DNA from: Oasisia sp. SBJ-2009
Lineage: Eukaryota; Annelida; Polychaeta; Sabellida; Siboglinidae
Assembly (NCBI GenBank): GCA_964017155.1
Contig: OZ024854.1
Location: forward strand, 52,494,096 to 52,558,095
Direction of reading: 5' to 3'
Length of the DNA stretch: 64,000 nt
Below the pieces are notes generated by a model. The model did no database searches, was not told where the DNA came from, and saw nothing but the letters and a program-made list of their open reading frames with translations. Made by a program: the position numbers and the translations under genes. Below, piece by piece: positions 24,248 through 64,000 of this stretch (positions are counted from its first letter, which is position 1; each line of letters begins with the position of its first letter).

Positions 24248-27013
24248 GTGAGTGCTGTAGCCACGCACAGTAACACTTAGTGCTTGTGTACCTCTGTCAC
24301 TGCCACGAGTCACCCTGTCAACACTCAACACCCCGTCCTAGTGTCGCATAGGCTCTTCGTAATAGGAATATAGTGTCTATTAGACTACTGCGGTAGTACC
24401 TTACATGGGTCGTAGTCACTGATAGGGTAGACACTGTTTCAATAACACATTTAGAAAATCAACTTTGTTGCAAAATGTGAGCGGACGTTTGCACACACCT
24501 GCTGAAGTGAGTAGACGTTTCAATGGATGGCACTATAGGTAGTAAATTACTCGATTCCTCTCTGTATAATGTAGACTCATGAAACAGTAGTCCTAAGTAG
24601 TCTAATTACCGGGGCTGGTAGGTCCAACACCTGTATATTACATTGACTTACAAACAATATTTATGACCTGGATTTATTATACGACGAACATAAAGCATGC
24701 TTATACCGTAGTATGATTTCTACATCGGTCAGTCAGCTTTAAAAACTGAACAAATTATTAAATTCTTACGTCGTCTCCCCCGTCTACGAATCTCACCAAA
24801 TGCACACAGTTATTCATACTTTAGATGATACTGGATTTTCCAGTTTCATCTTTTTATCAGAAAAGTAATGTGTAATAATTAAATTCTAGATCAGTAAACC
24901 CAGTACAGTATATATGACGCCGGCATACATACGAGTCTAAAGTTAAGTTTACCATTCTATTTAAACTGCCCACAACTAGTCTATGCGACGGTAATAGAGG
25001 GACGCCATGTTTTTGTATATAACTGTATATATATGCTGTGGCGTAATGTATTTGTATATATATTTTTTGTTAATGCTATCGCAATTATATGTTTACTTAC
25101 AGTGTATTGCAACTACCACGTGTATATGCAGCTAGGCTAATACTGCATTAACAACAGCGTTCACACTTTATTACAGTTTGATATTAACAAAGTTAATCTT
25201 ACGATCTAGTATATCTCACAATTTCAGTTGTTGTGGTTAAGCAAACTAATAACTCTAACTATAATGCATAACCATTACTAAATCACATAACTTTGTACAG
25301 TAGGGTATTGTAGTACTTGGTAGTTTGATGCCGAAGAAGTCGGTCGTTGGGAATGGGGTGCAGGCGTAAGCTACAATAACACTGTTGGGTCGCAGGGATG
25401 GGGATACAAGCCCCCGGGCTCGATCTTCATCCGGGTTCCTGGCGATTTTGCAGGTTGTGCTCAAACCGAGCGAGCGACTACTTATCGTTACCAGATTTAC
25501 TTTTTCGATTTATTAATTAACACTGAACAACATACAGCAAACCTATTTAACAATAAATCTCCTTGAACAAATTACGCTAAATTGGTGCCCTTATATTGGG
25601 TAACTGAATGTTTCTTAAGGAATCTTTTGCAAGTATCAAAATCGAAAGGGACCACTTTTTTGAAGAAAAAAACATCTGTTACCCACAGGGCGTTTCAAGA
25701 GTGCCGTCGTTTTGAAGATGGTCATCATTTTCATACATACAAATACTATTTTTACTAATAAAAAATTGGCAGAACAGTCACATTTGTCGCTAAGATAATT
25801 CAAATTTGACTATTCTGTCATGGTTTGTGGTGAAAATAGTAGTTTTCTATATGAAATGGCAAAAATCTTGACGTTTCCGGTGTCTAATGGGCTTTTTAAA
25901 GTGGTCTCAGCTGAGTAGCCACATAAAGTGGGGGATTGCATCACTATTTGAAAGGTTGTCTTACTTCTATGGTATGACTTCCGAGCCTACTTTTTTTGTT
26001 AAATGAGCTTGCTGTGTGAGAATCAATTTGGAATTTAGGGCATGTAACGAAAGAGCAGTCGGACGCTAACATTGGTCGACGGTTTGACATGACCGTGCAG
26101 AATCGCCTTATGGGGTAGGGGTGGTGGGTCTAACGACGTACTTCCTGCGTTGTTTCAGCTCTGTGTACCCCGGCCTTTAACCACACCGTGTTGGTGTTGC
26201 AGCACGCTGGGCGGCCTCAGCACGATCTCGGGGCCGGGCCTCGCCCGCACGCCATCCATAGACGCCAAGCCGGGCAAGGGCATCCTCAAGAAGACGTCGT
26301 CCACTTCGACCTCGGGCACGGGCCGAGAGTTCGCCGAGGGTGACTCGGGCGTAGCGGCAACGACGAACGCCAGCTACGAGCGCGACAGCGACAGCTCGCT
26401 CGGGTCGGCCGGACGCTTCGAGGGCTACCGTATCGAGTCACTGCCCGACCCCATGGGACGAGGCGGCATGCGCAACGGCGGAGGTCCCATCGAACACAGC
26501 AGCGACACGGAGCAGCCGGCCATTATTCCACAGCCCGTCCGGCAGATCACACGGCCGCACATGGACAAGCACGCCCGCAGCAGAGCCGAGTCGGCAGCCA
26601 TGCAGGCGGCGGCCAACCCGGCCTACTCGCCTCCAAGAGGTGACTGGCAGGAACCGGCCGCCGGTCAACATCCCGGGCAACAGCGCAGCATGAAGAACTA
26701 CTCGAACGAAGGCTACGACATGTACGACCCGAACGTCGCCCATCAGCAGCAGCAGCGCCCTCTGTCGGGCGCGCAGAACCGAGCCTATACCGACGACAGT
26801 CAACAGGTGGCGCCACGGCAGCAGAAACAAGAGCCGCAGTATGCGCAGGTACAGCGCAACCAGCAGCAGTACCAACAGCAGCCGCAGTACCAACCGCTAC
26901 GTATAAACATTAAGGCACAACCTGGAACGTCGGTTCACATAACGCCCGGAGCCCACCCTACCTCAGCCATGCCACCGAAAGAACGCTCCACCTCTGTCGA
27001 GACTGAAATCTAA
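23874..27013 (+). CDS. Two-pass membrane protein with long cytoplasmic tail and PDZ ligand (2 exons)
   Basis: Exons 23874-24247 and 26203-27013 join in phase (AG + C = Ser) to give 394 residues. The first exon encodes a basic N-terminus, a hydrophobic segment at about residues 45-67 (PMVIIVLVLSLGLFFIGLIM), a short loop with NWPGYS, and a second hydrophobic segment at about 83-103 (GPVLLVFGIIVFIIGIF). The second exon encodes a tail of about 270 residues rich in Ser, Pro, Gly and Gln (HQQQQ, NQQQYQQQ) ending VETEI, which fits a class I PDZ ligand (T at -2, I at 0). The two-helix layout with a GLIM...NWPG loop loosely recalls TMEM200 proteins, but I cannot confirm homology. Coding DNA is distinctly GC-richer than its surroundings. 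It may have further 5' untranslated exons. Confidence 0.8.
24248..26202. other. Intron of the membrane-protein gene
   Basis: This is a 1.95 kb AT-rich intron with GT and AG ends. Near 25400-25440 the minus strand carries gatcgagcc, which matches a tRNA B-box pattern, but no A box or foldable tRNA body is evident. Confidence 0.7.
26203..27013 (+). CDS. Membrane protein exon 2 (cytoplasmic tail, stop)
   Basis: The acceptor is gttgcag. The exon starts TLGGLSTISGPGLARTPSID and runs to a TAA at 27011. The segment LRINIKAQPGTSVHITP near the end precedes the VETEI terminus. An open frame extends upstream of the acceptor but only the spliced junction preserves phase with exon 1. Confidence 0.8.
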
Positions 27014-28543
27014 ACTCGCCAACGCCATCACCGGATTCCAACATCAACCATCATGCGGAAAGATCGAGAAAATGAAGTCGATTGTGAAACTCGAGAGCTA
27101 CGCTGAAATACGCAAACAAACATGTCGAAGAGGTGTGTTTAGCGTGTCTTGTAAAGCATCCATCACATCGTCTCAGGTGCTTTAGACGTCTTGTCTACTT
27201 GTGCGTGCTACGTTATGCTGCGTACGACGGTAAAGAGGTTTTCCGGACACTTCCTCCCTAAATGCTCGGGACTTCCGGTTGGACCAGCACGCGGCACCAA
27301 GGGGAAATGAACCAGCGCCGTGTCACGTGTTCGTCGCGCCAGTCCTGGCCCGCGCCTCAGGTCTCAGTGTAACGACAACTTCTTGGATGCCAAACCCGGC
27401 CATATGAATATTATACGGGCTTCTAGAAGCTTCCGGTCATGATTTTATCACGTTGCTAATTTAATTTGCAGTGTTTTTAAACGTTTATATGAGTGCACAT
27501 TATATGTAAGACATTGATGAGAATGGTGATTCAGCAGCCTAAAGCATATCAACACATGCACGCGCGCTAACTCGCTCGCTCGTGCGCGCACGACGTCCCG
27601 AGTGCCAAGGACGTGCACACTACTTTCACTTACCTGTCACCTGGGGACGGTTGTCGGAATGTTGCTTTCAGACGAAGGGAACACGAATTTCAATATTAAG
27701 ATATTGGTAATTTCTGATGAATTTGTGGAGTTCGTCTCCGATGAAATGAGTTTGGAAGTCCGTCAACGTACGTTAGAGTCTTAATTGGTTCCATGAAATG
27801 CCTCAGTGGCTATTTGAACAAACGTTTATATGGGGCAATAGAAGCACTATTATTATCTTAAAACATGTATTCTACAGGTGCAGCTTAGGGGGTCGATGTA
27901 ATGCCGTAGTGTTTCTAATGCATATGTACATATACGTAATTTGGCGAATGTATCGGCCTGTTGCAGACAGTCCGTAGGTAATGCTAGTAGAATCAGAGAT
28001 CGTGTAGAGTGTAATATATCATAAAGATTGGTTTTGAGGAGAGGTTCGCTAAGCGAAAACACAACGGTGTCGCATGAGCGTTTTTCATGACAATTAAGCA
28101 CGTGCATTCTATGTAATGTTGCATGTCAACTGTATTTTATATCTACTCTGACCGAAGTGTCAATATTGTTAGTGGAAGTTACGGATAAGGTTATAACGAA
28201 TAATCAGTTTCTCCATATCGAATGCTAACATTTTAACTCTACAGTAAGCTGCTTACTAAAAGAATGTTTTTTATTTTTGGAAACCTATTTTAGAATTGCT
28301 GATTGTTATGTAAACTAGATTTAGAGAGTGTGTGTGTGTGTTTATAAACAAATGTAAAAAGGACATTTTTGTACGGTTTGACGAAATCACACGTGTCAGT
28401 TTCACTGCAATTTGCTGCCGATTCGCTGTGTCCGCCGGTCCGAAGTCGGCCCGTCACACGCAGTCACTCGGGACAAAGTCACTATTTTCACAACTGACAT
28501 TATTAAATATGTACAACATCGTTGAAACGATTGTGAATATGCG

Positions 28544-28600
<57 letters not shown>

Positions 28601-29560
28601 TAACCCGTAGGACTACATCACGTGGTATCTTTGCGAAATGCACCGTAGGCGTAACCAGTCGGAGTAGCAAACATTAACTCAAGTAAGCGGATGATTACTG
28701 TTGCTACTTCAACGATTGCAGCAGGACGCATATCGCAGAGGTACAACCATTACATTAAATTTATTTGTACAAAGTTTCATATGCTGTCAGTTGCCATTTG
28801 GTTAAATGCATAATCAGGTTAATCGGAACGGAGGGGGTGAGGTGGCAAAACTCCAACTCATCCAGTTGGCCCTCAGTCAATTCATACACAACACATACCA
28901 TGCATGGGAGCGGGCGCGGCTTACTGATGAGGTTGGGGTACGGAAACTAAATATCGAGTGGAACAAACTAGTAATAGTAATTCATTATGAAGCTTATTTG
29001 CATTCCTGTACGAAGTTGATCAGTAACAAAATATAACTATAATTGTATCTTTGACATTTAATATATCCCAAATCATAACCATGACATTATGATGAAGTTC
29101 AATCACTAATTTATAAGTCTCAGTAATAATTGCATGCAATCATTGATCAAATTGGACCTAATATGGCAGCTATCTTAATTTATTGGCATATTGAGGGTTA
29201 AATAACGATCTCAACGGATTCATTGTACCCGAAAACATACAAAAAGATATTTCATTTATGTTCTTACCATGATTGGTACTAAAGATATGACCCAAAATGA
29301 ATTTGTCAAGTTTCGGTGTCGGCCATTTTGAATTTCTCACGTTTAAGGGTTAACCGTTGAAAATACAGTCGGACAAACCCCCTAGATCTATTTAGAACAT
29401 ATAAATACGTATAAAAATGTTGTTTGCCAGCCGTTAACAAGAAATGCCTCCATCACTTTTAATATGAGCCTTTTCACATATTTGACCTAGCCTAAACAGT
29501 GACCATGAAACTGCATAGATTTTGATATACTTAAATCGTCATCCAAGACATTTTGTTTGC
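27014..29560. other. 3' flank of membrane-protein gene and unassigned DNA
   Basis: The first part is presumably 3' UTR, although no AATAAA signal is obvious nearby. It includes a (TA)n run at about 28545-28597. No gene is recognised. Confidence 0.45.
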
Positions 29561-29570
29561 ATGCGACGAC

Positions 29571-29845
29571 AATCGCACACGTCTGAATACAGTCATAATT
29601 GCACATGTCTGAATGCAGTCATAATCACACACACGACTGAATACAGTCATAATCACACACGACTGAATACAGTCATAATTGCACATGTCTGAATGCAGTC
29701 ATAATCACACACGACTGAATACACAGTCATAATCACACACGACTGAATACACAGTCATAATCGCACACGTCTGAATACAGTCATAATCGAACATGTCTGA
29801 ATGCACAGTCATAAGCGTACACGACTGAATACACAGTCATAACTA
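29571..29845. repeat. 26-30 bp minisatellite, about 9 copies
   Basis: Units of ctgaatacagtcataatcac plus a variable cacacga, cacatgt or cacacgt segment are repeated with small length differences. Confidence 0.92.
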
Positions 29846-29919
29846 GCACGAAGGTTTGAAAGGTATTTTTTTGACAGAAACTGATTAGTCTTCTTTGTAC
29901 CTTACTATGTAAGTGATCT

Positions 29920-31184
29920 CAGACATGCCACATTTTTGGGATAGCAATCCGTATTTTTGACCTAAAATTTTGTAAGAATCCGTATCAATCCGTATCATTA
30001 ATCAGATTTTCCAGTTAAGTTTCAGTTCCAGTTTCCACGGTTTTTTTGATTATTGGGGGCAGTTAACTGGAAGAATACCGAAGTTTTACTTCACTTCAGC
30101 AAGTTTAAACTGCGTACCGCAAAACGGGCACAGTGTCATCAAATAATGACAATTTATTTCAGCTGTTCGTGTGTATATTGAAGTTTCACTTGCAAGCTTC
30201 AACATTTTAAAATCAGAAATGCAGGCGATTTCTCTGAACTCGGTCTCGGCGTCGAACTCCATTTCCTGGACTGTTTTCACAAACAGGTCATATATATATA
30301 TATATTGTGTTATACCCACAGAGTTAGATCATTAATCTTTCCTCTATAGACTGGTTTCTACTTATGACAGTTATGTGTTCGATTTATATCTATGGTAATA
30401 CCTTTCTTATCTTAAATATCCGATTTAATACTGAGTTTACTACACTATCCTAGACATATAGCGATTTACGTAGTGCGGATAATAGACAACACTTTTAGGC
30501 GCTGTATGTGTCTTTTACGGTATTTGCATTTTACATTGTTGTACGTTGCGGTTTCGATAAGCACTTACATCTGACAAGTTGTCTAAATGTACATAATCAC
30601 AACACATGTATACGTTTGCCACAAACAGGTTGTACTGCCCGAAAAATGGCACTCTTCATTATATATATATAAGTCAAGATCGCCAAACACAAGTACAAGC
30701 CGGCGATGCCATGGCAACCACCATAATAATCGATTAAAATTCATGATTTCCGTGAGCATTGGCACCGGCAAAGTGTTCCACTGCTTCTGTTTGTAATAAT
30801 CCTTCGGACAGTATAGCTGAAATAGTTATACTGGAACAATTCGATTATTACAACCAAAAACAAAACCAAGTCCTATATGTTAACATGGAGAATATGGACT
30901 TTCTGCCCCCAACTTCGTTTTCGCGCGCGAGACTTGCACGCCCTATAAACTAATCGGTGGTCTAGTTCGTTCGTTTCGAATCGATTTACTTAGTCTCTAA
31001 CAATAAACAATTATTCCATTATGCAGTATACTTTTTTGATGCATACTATAACCATAATGTGGTTAAAAATAATGTCTCCATAAATTTAGTTAAAATCCGT
31101 ATCAAAACGGAGTACGGCCGTATCACTTAAAAAACGCCAAAATCCGTATCGGATACGGGTAATCCGTATCATGTGGCATGTCTG
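29920..31184. mobile_element. Non-autonomous inverted-repeat DNA transposon (about 1265 bp)
   Basis: The left end cagacatgccacat and the right end atgtggcatgtctg are perfect 14 bp inverted repeats, and both are followed inside by copies of aatccgtatc. The flanks carry the same six bases tgatct (29914-29919 and 31185-31190), a likely target duplication. No transposase is visible. A 77-codon minus-strand open frame at 30086-30319 contains CPFCGTQF and a Glu-rich stretch but is not recognised. The superfamily is unclear. Confidence 0.7.
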
Positions 31185-31189
31185 TGATC

Positions 31190-33502
31190 TTAAGGTGGCC
31201 CTAAGCACCGTCTAGGGTACAGCCTGTGTGCTGGGCCTGCCGACCTGGTAGTCACACGTCACATGACTACTGAATGACCTTAGTTTTCACCGGAAGCTAG
31301 ATTCCAAGAAAACAAAACTACACCGTGCTTTATTACTAGAAAACGAAACCAATCAAAAAGGTTATATGCACTTTGTTAGCAGTCGTCGCATCCAAAAAAG
31401 GCCGTTGTTTGGCATTGTATTATACGTGATTGGCAGCGCACTTTTGGGAATAGATCGGCATTATTTCCACAAGAAACACAAACACATATAAAGTAATAAA
31501 CTGCGATCTTGAAGGAAAGACGTGACCTTTCTTCACAATTTATCTGATAATTAGCTATTCACTTTAATCAGTGTAACAACAGTTTTGCTATTATAAATAT
31601 GTTTAGTACCTATCTTGAAGAAAGAATTTTAAAGAAATTCCTATCAAAATCCTCGATTCAATTTGCTGTATACTTTATTCGCTAATAAAAATACAATAAC
31701 AATTAGTAAGCCCTAAATCCCAATGAACACGTGTGTCCCAAACAATACAGTAACAACACAACCACAGTTACTTACTGTCTCCATAATTATGATATAATTA
31801 ACCAATCATGAAACACGGGTAATTATCGTCTGGTTGTACGACTCTATCACATCATGCATGACCTGTCAACATCAAAGTATTTGTTTGGAAACTGTTATCA
31901 ATATAGAATGACTTTGAAAATAAACAGCAGCCATGTTGCCTCAGTGTACTTGAACTTGACACATTTATAGATTTCTCAAAGTTTTGTAATTTCGCGGATT
32001 AACATGAGTAATCACTACAATGAATTACAGCGTTTTCTCACAGTCTCATGTGTGTATTTATAGCATGTGACATAAGCAGTGTTCATAACAGGGTGTGAAG
32101 ATCACATCATAGCAGTGATTCATGCAACATCGTGTGAAAAGATCACGTCACAATGGTGACTCATACATGACTGTGTAGTGTTTTCATCGCCCGACACACC
32201 TGTTGGTCTGTCAAGTACACTGGTGTAGTCACGTTACTTAAACAATACCATTTACACACCTGTGTCACAGACTTATTTCACAAGGCTCCAATACAGCAAT
32301 GTCGTGGTGCCTTTCATTGACAGTAGAATTTTGCAGCTGTTTAACTTTTGTCAGCCAAGTAAATTATGAATAATGGACAAACTCTGTAAAGTACACCATC
32401 ATTGTCAACGTTAGAAAAGGACATTTGCAGCTTCTGAGTAATTAGTGAAAACAAGACACTAGTGAAACAAAAATACAGCACACAGCAAAGTAACAGGAAG
32501 TACATGTAGGAGTGACATTGTGCAGACCCTCAAAAGTGATATTTCATGTCTTTAATCAGAATAAAAGCAACAGATACGAAATATCACTTATGACGGTATA
32601 TACCTAGGGTATTGACTTTGCTGTCACGTGTAGCAGGCAGCATTGTGTGACTTTATAGTAGCTCCGTGTCCCTGGACACAAAGTTGAGAGGTGCATCAAG
32701 GCAGAAAGGCTGGTGAACCTCAGAATCAATGAGCAGTGTTCAAGGTAACAACAGCTACAGCTGTGTCGGGGAGCTGAGTTGTAAAGGTAATCTTAACTAG
32801 CATTATTATATGTGCTGTGTGACAGCTCAGACTTCCCATTACACCTCCCTTTGGACAAAGATGAAGACAGCCATTTGTCTAGCATAAATTTAAGTAATCT
32901 AAACATTATGCCAATATTTGAACTGATTTAGAATATATGTTTAAAAATGAATGCTTTACTCATTCTGTGCACAACATACCACAGAGGATTTTCAGCCAAT
33001 ACCAGTGGAATCTGATTAGCTGATATGATAACTAATATCTCACTGATATGATAACTAATATCTCACTGATATGATAACTAATACTTCACTGATATGATAA
33101 CTAATACCTCACATGCACGCACACACACACACGCACACACACACACACACATACATACAATGACAAAACAGGACAGACAAAGTAGCCAAGTACCACCCTG
33201 CCAAAGATGAGATGAGCTGTCCACAAGAAGGCCACCTCCTATCTTGGCCATAAGGTAGTGTTGCTTCTCAATTTAGTCTAGATCACATGATCACATATTA
33301 TATCTCAATATAGTCAGTATGTGACACGCACATGACAATTGTGGCATGTGTTTTTGGCTTTAGTAGTCTAGACAGAGTGTGAGTGACTAAGACATTTGAC
33401 ATGGCACAACACACACCATTGATTGACCCCATAAAGTGGCACCCTCCCGATTCCGTCAGACGTCGCCAATGTGTGCGCCACCTTTGTGCACCACCTGCAC
33501 CG
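31190..33502. other. Intergenic / MLH1 3' flank
   Basis: The stretch nearest 33502 is presumably MLH1 3' UTR. I see no other gene. It contains a 23 bp tandem repeat (tgatatgataactaatatct type, about 4 copies) at 33016-33112 followed by a short CA-rich run at 33115-33155. Confidence 0.5.
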
Positions 33503-62624
<29,122 letters not shown>

Positions 62625-62629
62625 CTACG

Positions 62630-62985
62630 AATGGAGAAAGAAATGCCTTTAATCAACTGTTTTAACATAAAACTCCCTAATCTGATTCATCATGAAAACT
62701 ATGTTTATATGTACCAGTGTGAATACTTTATGGGAAACAAAAGGGTTTCTTTCATGTCCCAAATTATAATGAAAAGGGATTCTTTGAGAATATAAAACTC
62801 TAATGTATGTATTTTTATTAATATACTTCATATGCTTTCATATCATTAGAATTGAATTTTATCAATCATTAATGACCCTGATAATAATTATATTAAAAAA
62901 ATCCCTTTCGTGTTCCAAATAAGTCTGTGTATGCAAAACCTTTAGTTTGGGCCCGATTTGCTACGTTACCTGTACATAGCATGGC
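62630..62985. other. MLH1 intron 9 sequence, nothing recognised
   Basis: AT-rich sequence upstream of exon 10. No equivalent of human exon 9 was found here or up to 64000. Confidence 0.55.
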
Positions 62986-62989
62986 AAAT

Positions 62990-63290
62990 ATTTACTAATG
63001 AAACACAAGAGAATCTGGGTTCAAATCCTGTGCTGCCATGTCAAACCTTGGGCAAGTTTGTTCACTCTACATTGCTCCAGTTCACTCAGCTGTATGAATG
63101 AGTGTGTGGCTAAAGACATAGGTGGATATTTGTGTATGAATAACCTTCACACATTAATTGCAGCATGGCTCAATGATTCTCAGAGAAGCCAAGATGATGA
63201 TTCCTTGAACATATCTGCCAAGCAGTAAAATGTAAAGTGCTTTAGCAATACTGAGTATTGGATACTGTGCTATATAAGAACTTACTTTAT
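62990..63290 (+). mobile_element. tRNA-derived SINE
   Basis: A canonical B box, gggttcaaatcc, lies at 63017-63028. A conserved-type body follows (ccttgggcaagt, then ttgctccagttcactcagct and gtatgaatgagt) and a tail of the form gtaaagtgcttt ... tgctatataagaactta. This order is typical of tRNA SINEs with a LINE-like tail. The A box and 5' tRNA part are eroded. It sits in MLH1 intron 9. Confidence 0.75.
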
Positions 63291-63895
63291 AATTACATGA
63301 AATTATTACATCAACAGGACTGTGTACATTACAAAGAGTTTAAAGTTGTCAAATAATAAATTTCATTATAGTTTGGGACACAACAAAAGAATCCCTTTAA
63401 GTATGAGCACAATAATGTTTAGTAAGAGTGCATATTAGAAGTCAACAAATGGACACAGAGGGCCTGAAGTCCTTTGGACTCTATAATCTATTGTGACTTT
63501 GGTAAATCGTAGTAGCATTACAACATTGAGTGCCAATAGAAAATAAGAGAAAATATTGCTACATTTTTTTGAAAAATAGGGACACCATAAAATGCATTTT
63601 GGATGGCACTGAGATACGTCCAGAAGGATTCAGTCAAATACAAACTTCTTTTGTGGCATTACAACAGGAAATGGTTGTGCAACATCAGAAAGGCTTATTT
63701 TTCAGTTAAACTCAATATGCCAAAAAGGATTTATATTGCTTTGGCTATTGCTAGACTCATGCTCTATACACGACAAACAGCAGTCAAGTGTCATTGTGAT
63801 TTTGGTGAATCACAGTTACAGATTGCAAAGGTTATAATGGAAATAAAATTATGACAGTGGAGATTATATGGTAGTGAAGGTACACTTGCAATATT

Positions 63896-64000
63896 TGAGT
63901 AGCCCCCTGGGGCTACACAACAACCCTAAAGACCCCCTGGAGCTACACGACTACTCAATGGTAAACCCCCCGGAGCTACACAACAACCCAAGGGTACACC
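63896..64000. repeat. Start of a minisatellite cut by the window edge
   Basis: About three units contain ccccctggagctacacaaca with aaccct spacers. The unit is imperfectly palindromic around gtagccccctggggctac. Confidence 0.85.

Noticed and set aside
25370..25470. A possible tRNA or SINE on the minus strand
   Set aside because: It has a B-box-like word (gatcgagcc) but no A box and no cloverleaf pairing that I can draw.
62625..64000. Upstream MLH1 exons 9 and earlier
   Set aside because: No minus-strand stretch resembles the expected segment before the RLVES motif, so those exons lie outside the window.

Overview
The window is nuclear DNA of a metazoan, most likely a marine invertebrate such as an amphioxus or a lophotrochozoan; the sequence does not settle which. 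The evidence is spliced genes with GT-AG introns, a jockey/CR1/L2/Rex1-type LINE, a tRNA-derived SINE, small inverted-repeat DNA transposons, long TA, CA and TG microsatellites, and a very heavy load of minisatellites. There are no operons, ribosome binding sites or CRISPR arrays. Most long open frames here are period effects of tandem repeats and are not genes.

Three genes can be supported. (1) Positions 2380-15149, minus strand: ten exons of a SARNP/THO1/CIP29-like mRNA-export factor, with an N-terminal SAP domain followed by five RFG-type motifs. All exon phases close into 248 codons, and the last exon or exons lie beyond position 1. (2) Positions 23874-27013, plus strand: a two-exon gene for a 394-residue two-pass membrane protein with a long Gln/Pro/Ser-rich tail ending in a class I PDZ ligand; the family is unassigned. 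(3) Positions 33503-62624, minus strand: ten exons of the mismatch-repair gene MLH1, equivalent to human exons 10-19 and ending in the conserved FERC C-terminus. The 5' exons lie beyond position 64000. Five of these exons (94, 154, 109, 64 and 165 bp) have the lengths I recall for the human exons.

Layout: 1-15.2 kb SARNP-like gene with minisatellites in its introns and a Tigger/pogo-like non-autonomous element at 4.1-5.0 kb; 15.7-16.2 kb decayed LINE 3' fragment; 17.2-19.1 kb 5'-truncated LINE; 19.2-23.3 kb unassigned; 23.9-27.0 kb membrane-protein gene; 27-33 kb mostly unassigned, with a 1.27 kb inverted-repeat element at 29.9-31.2 kb; 33.5-62.6 kb MLH1, whose introns are mostly tandem repeats (intron 11 alone is 12.3 kb and largely arrays of 4, 13, 40, 49 and 35 bp units); 63.0-63.3 kb SINE; a further minisatellite runs off the right edge.

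The most notable pattern is that minisatellites often sit directly against exons, and some were made from splice-site sequence. The clearest case is MLH1 exon 11: its 3' splice site plus the first 26 exon bases have been amplified into about 15 tandem decoy acceptors. The last unit is 2 bp short, so use of any decoy would shift the frame into an early stop. No functional link between the three genes is visible.
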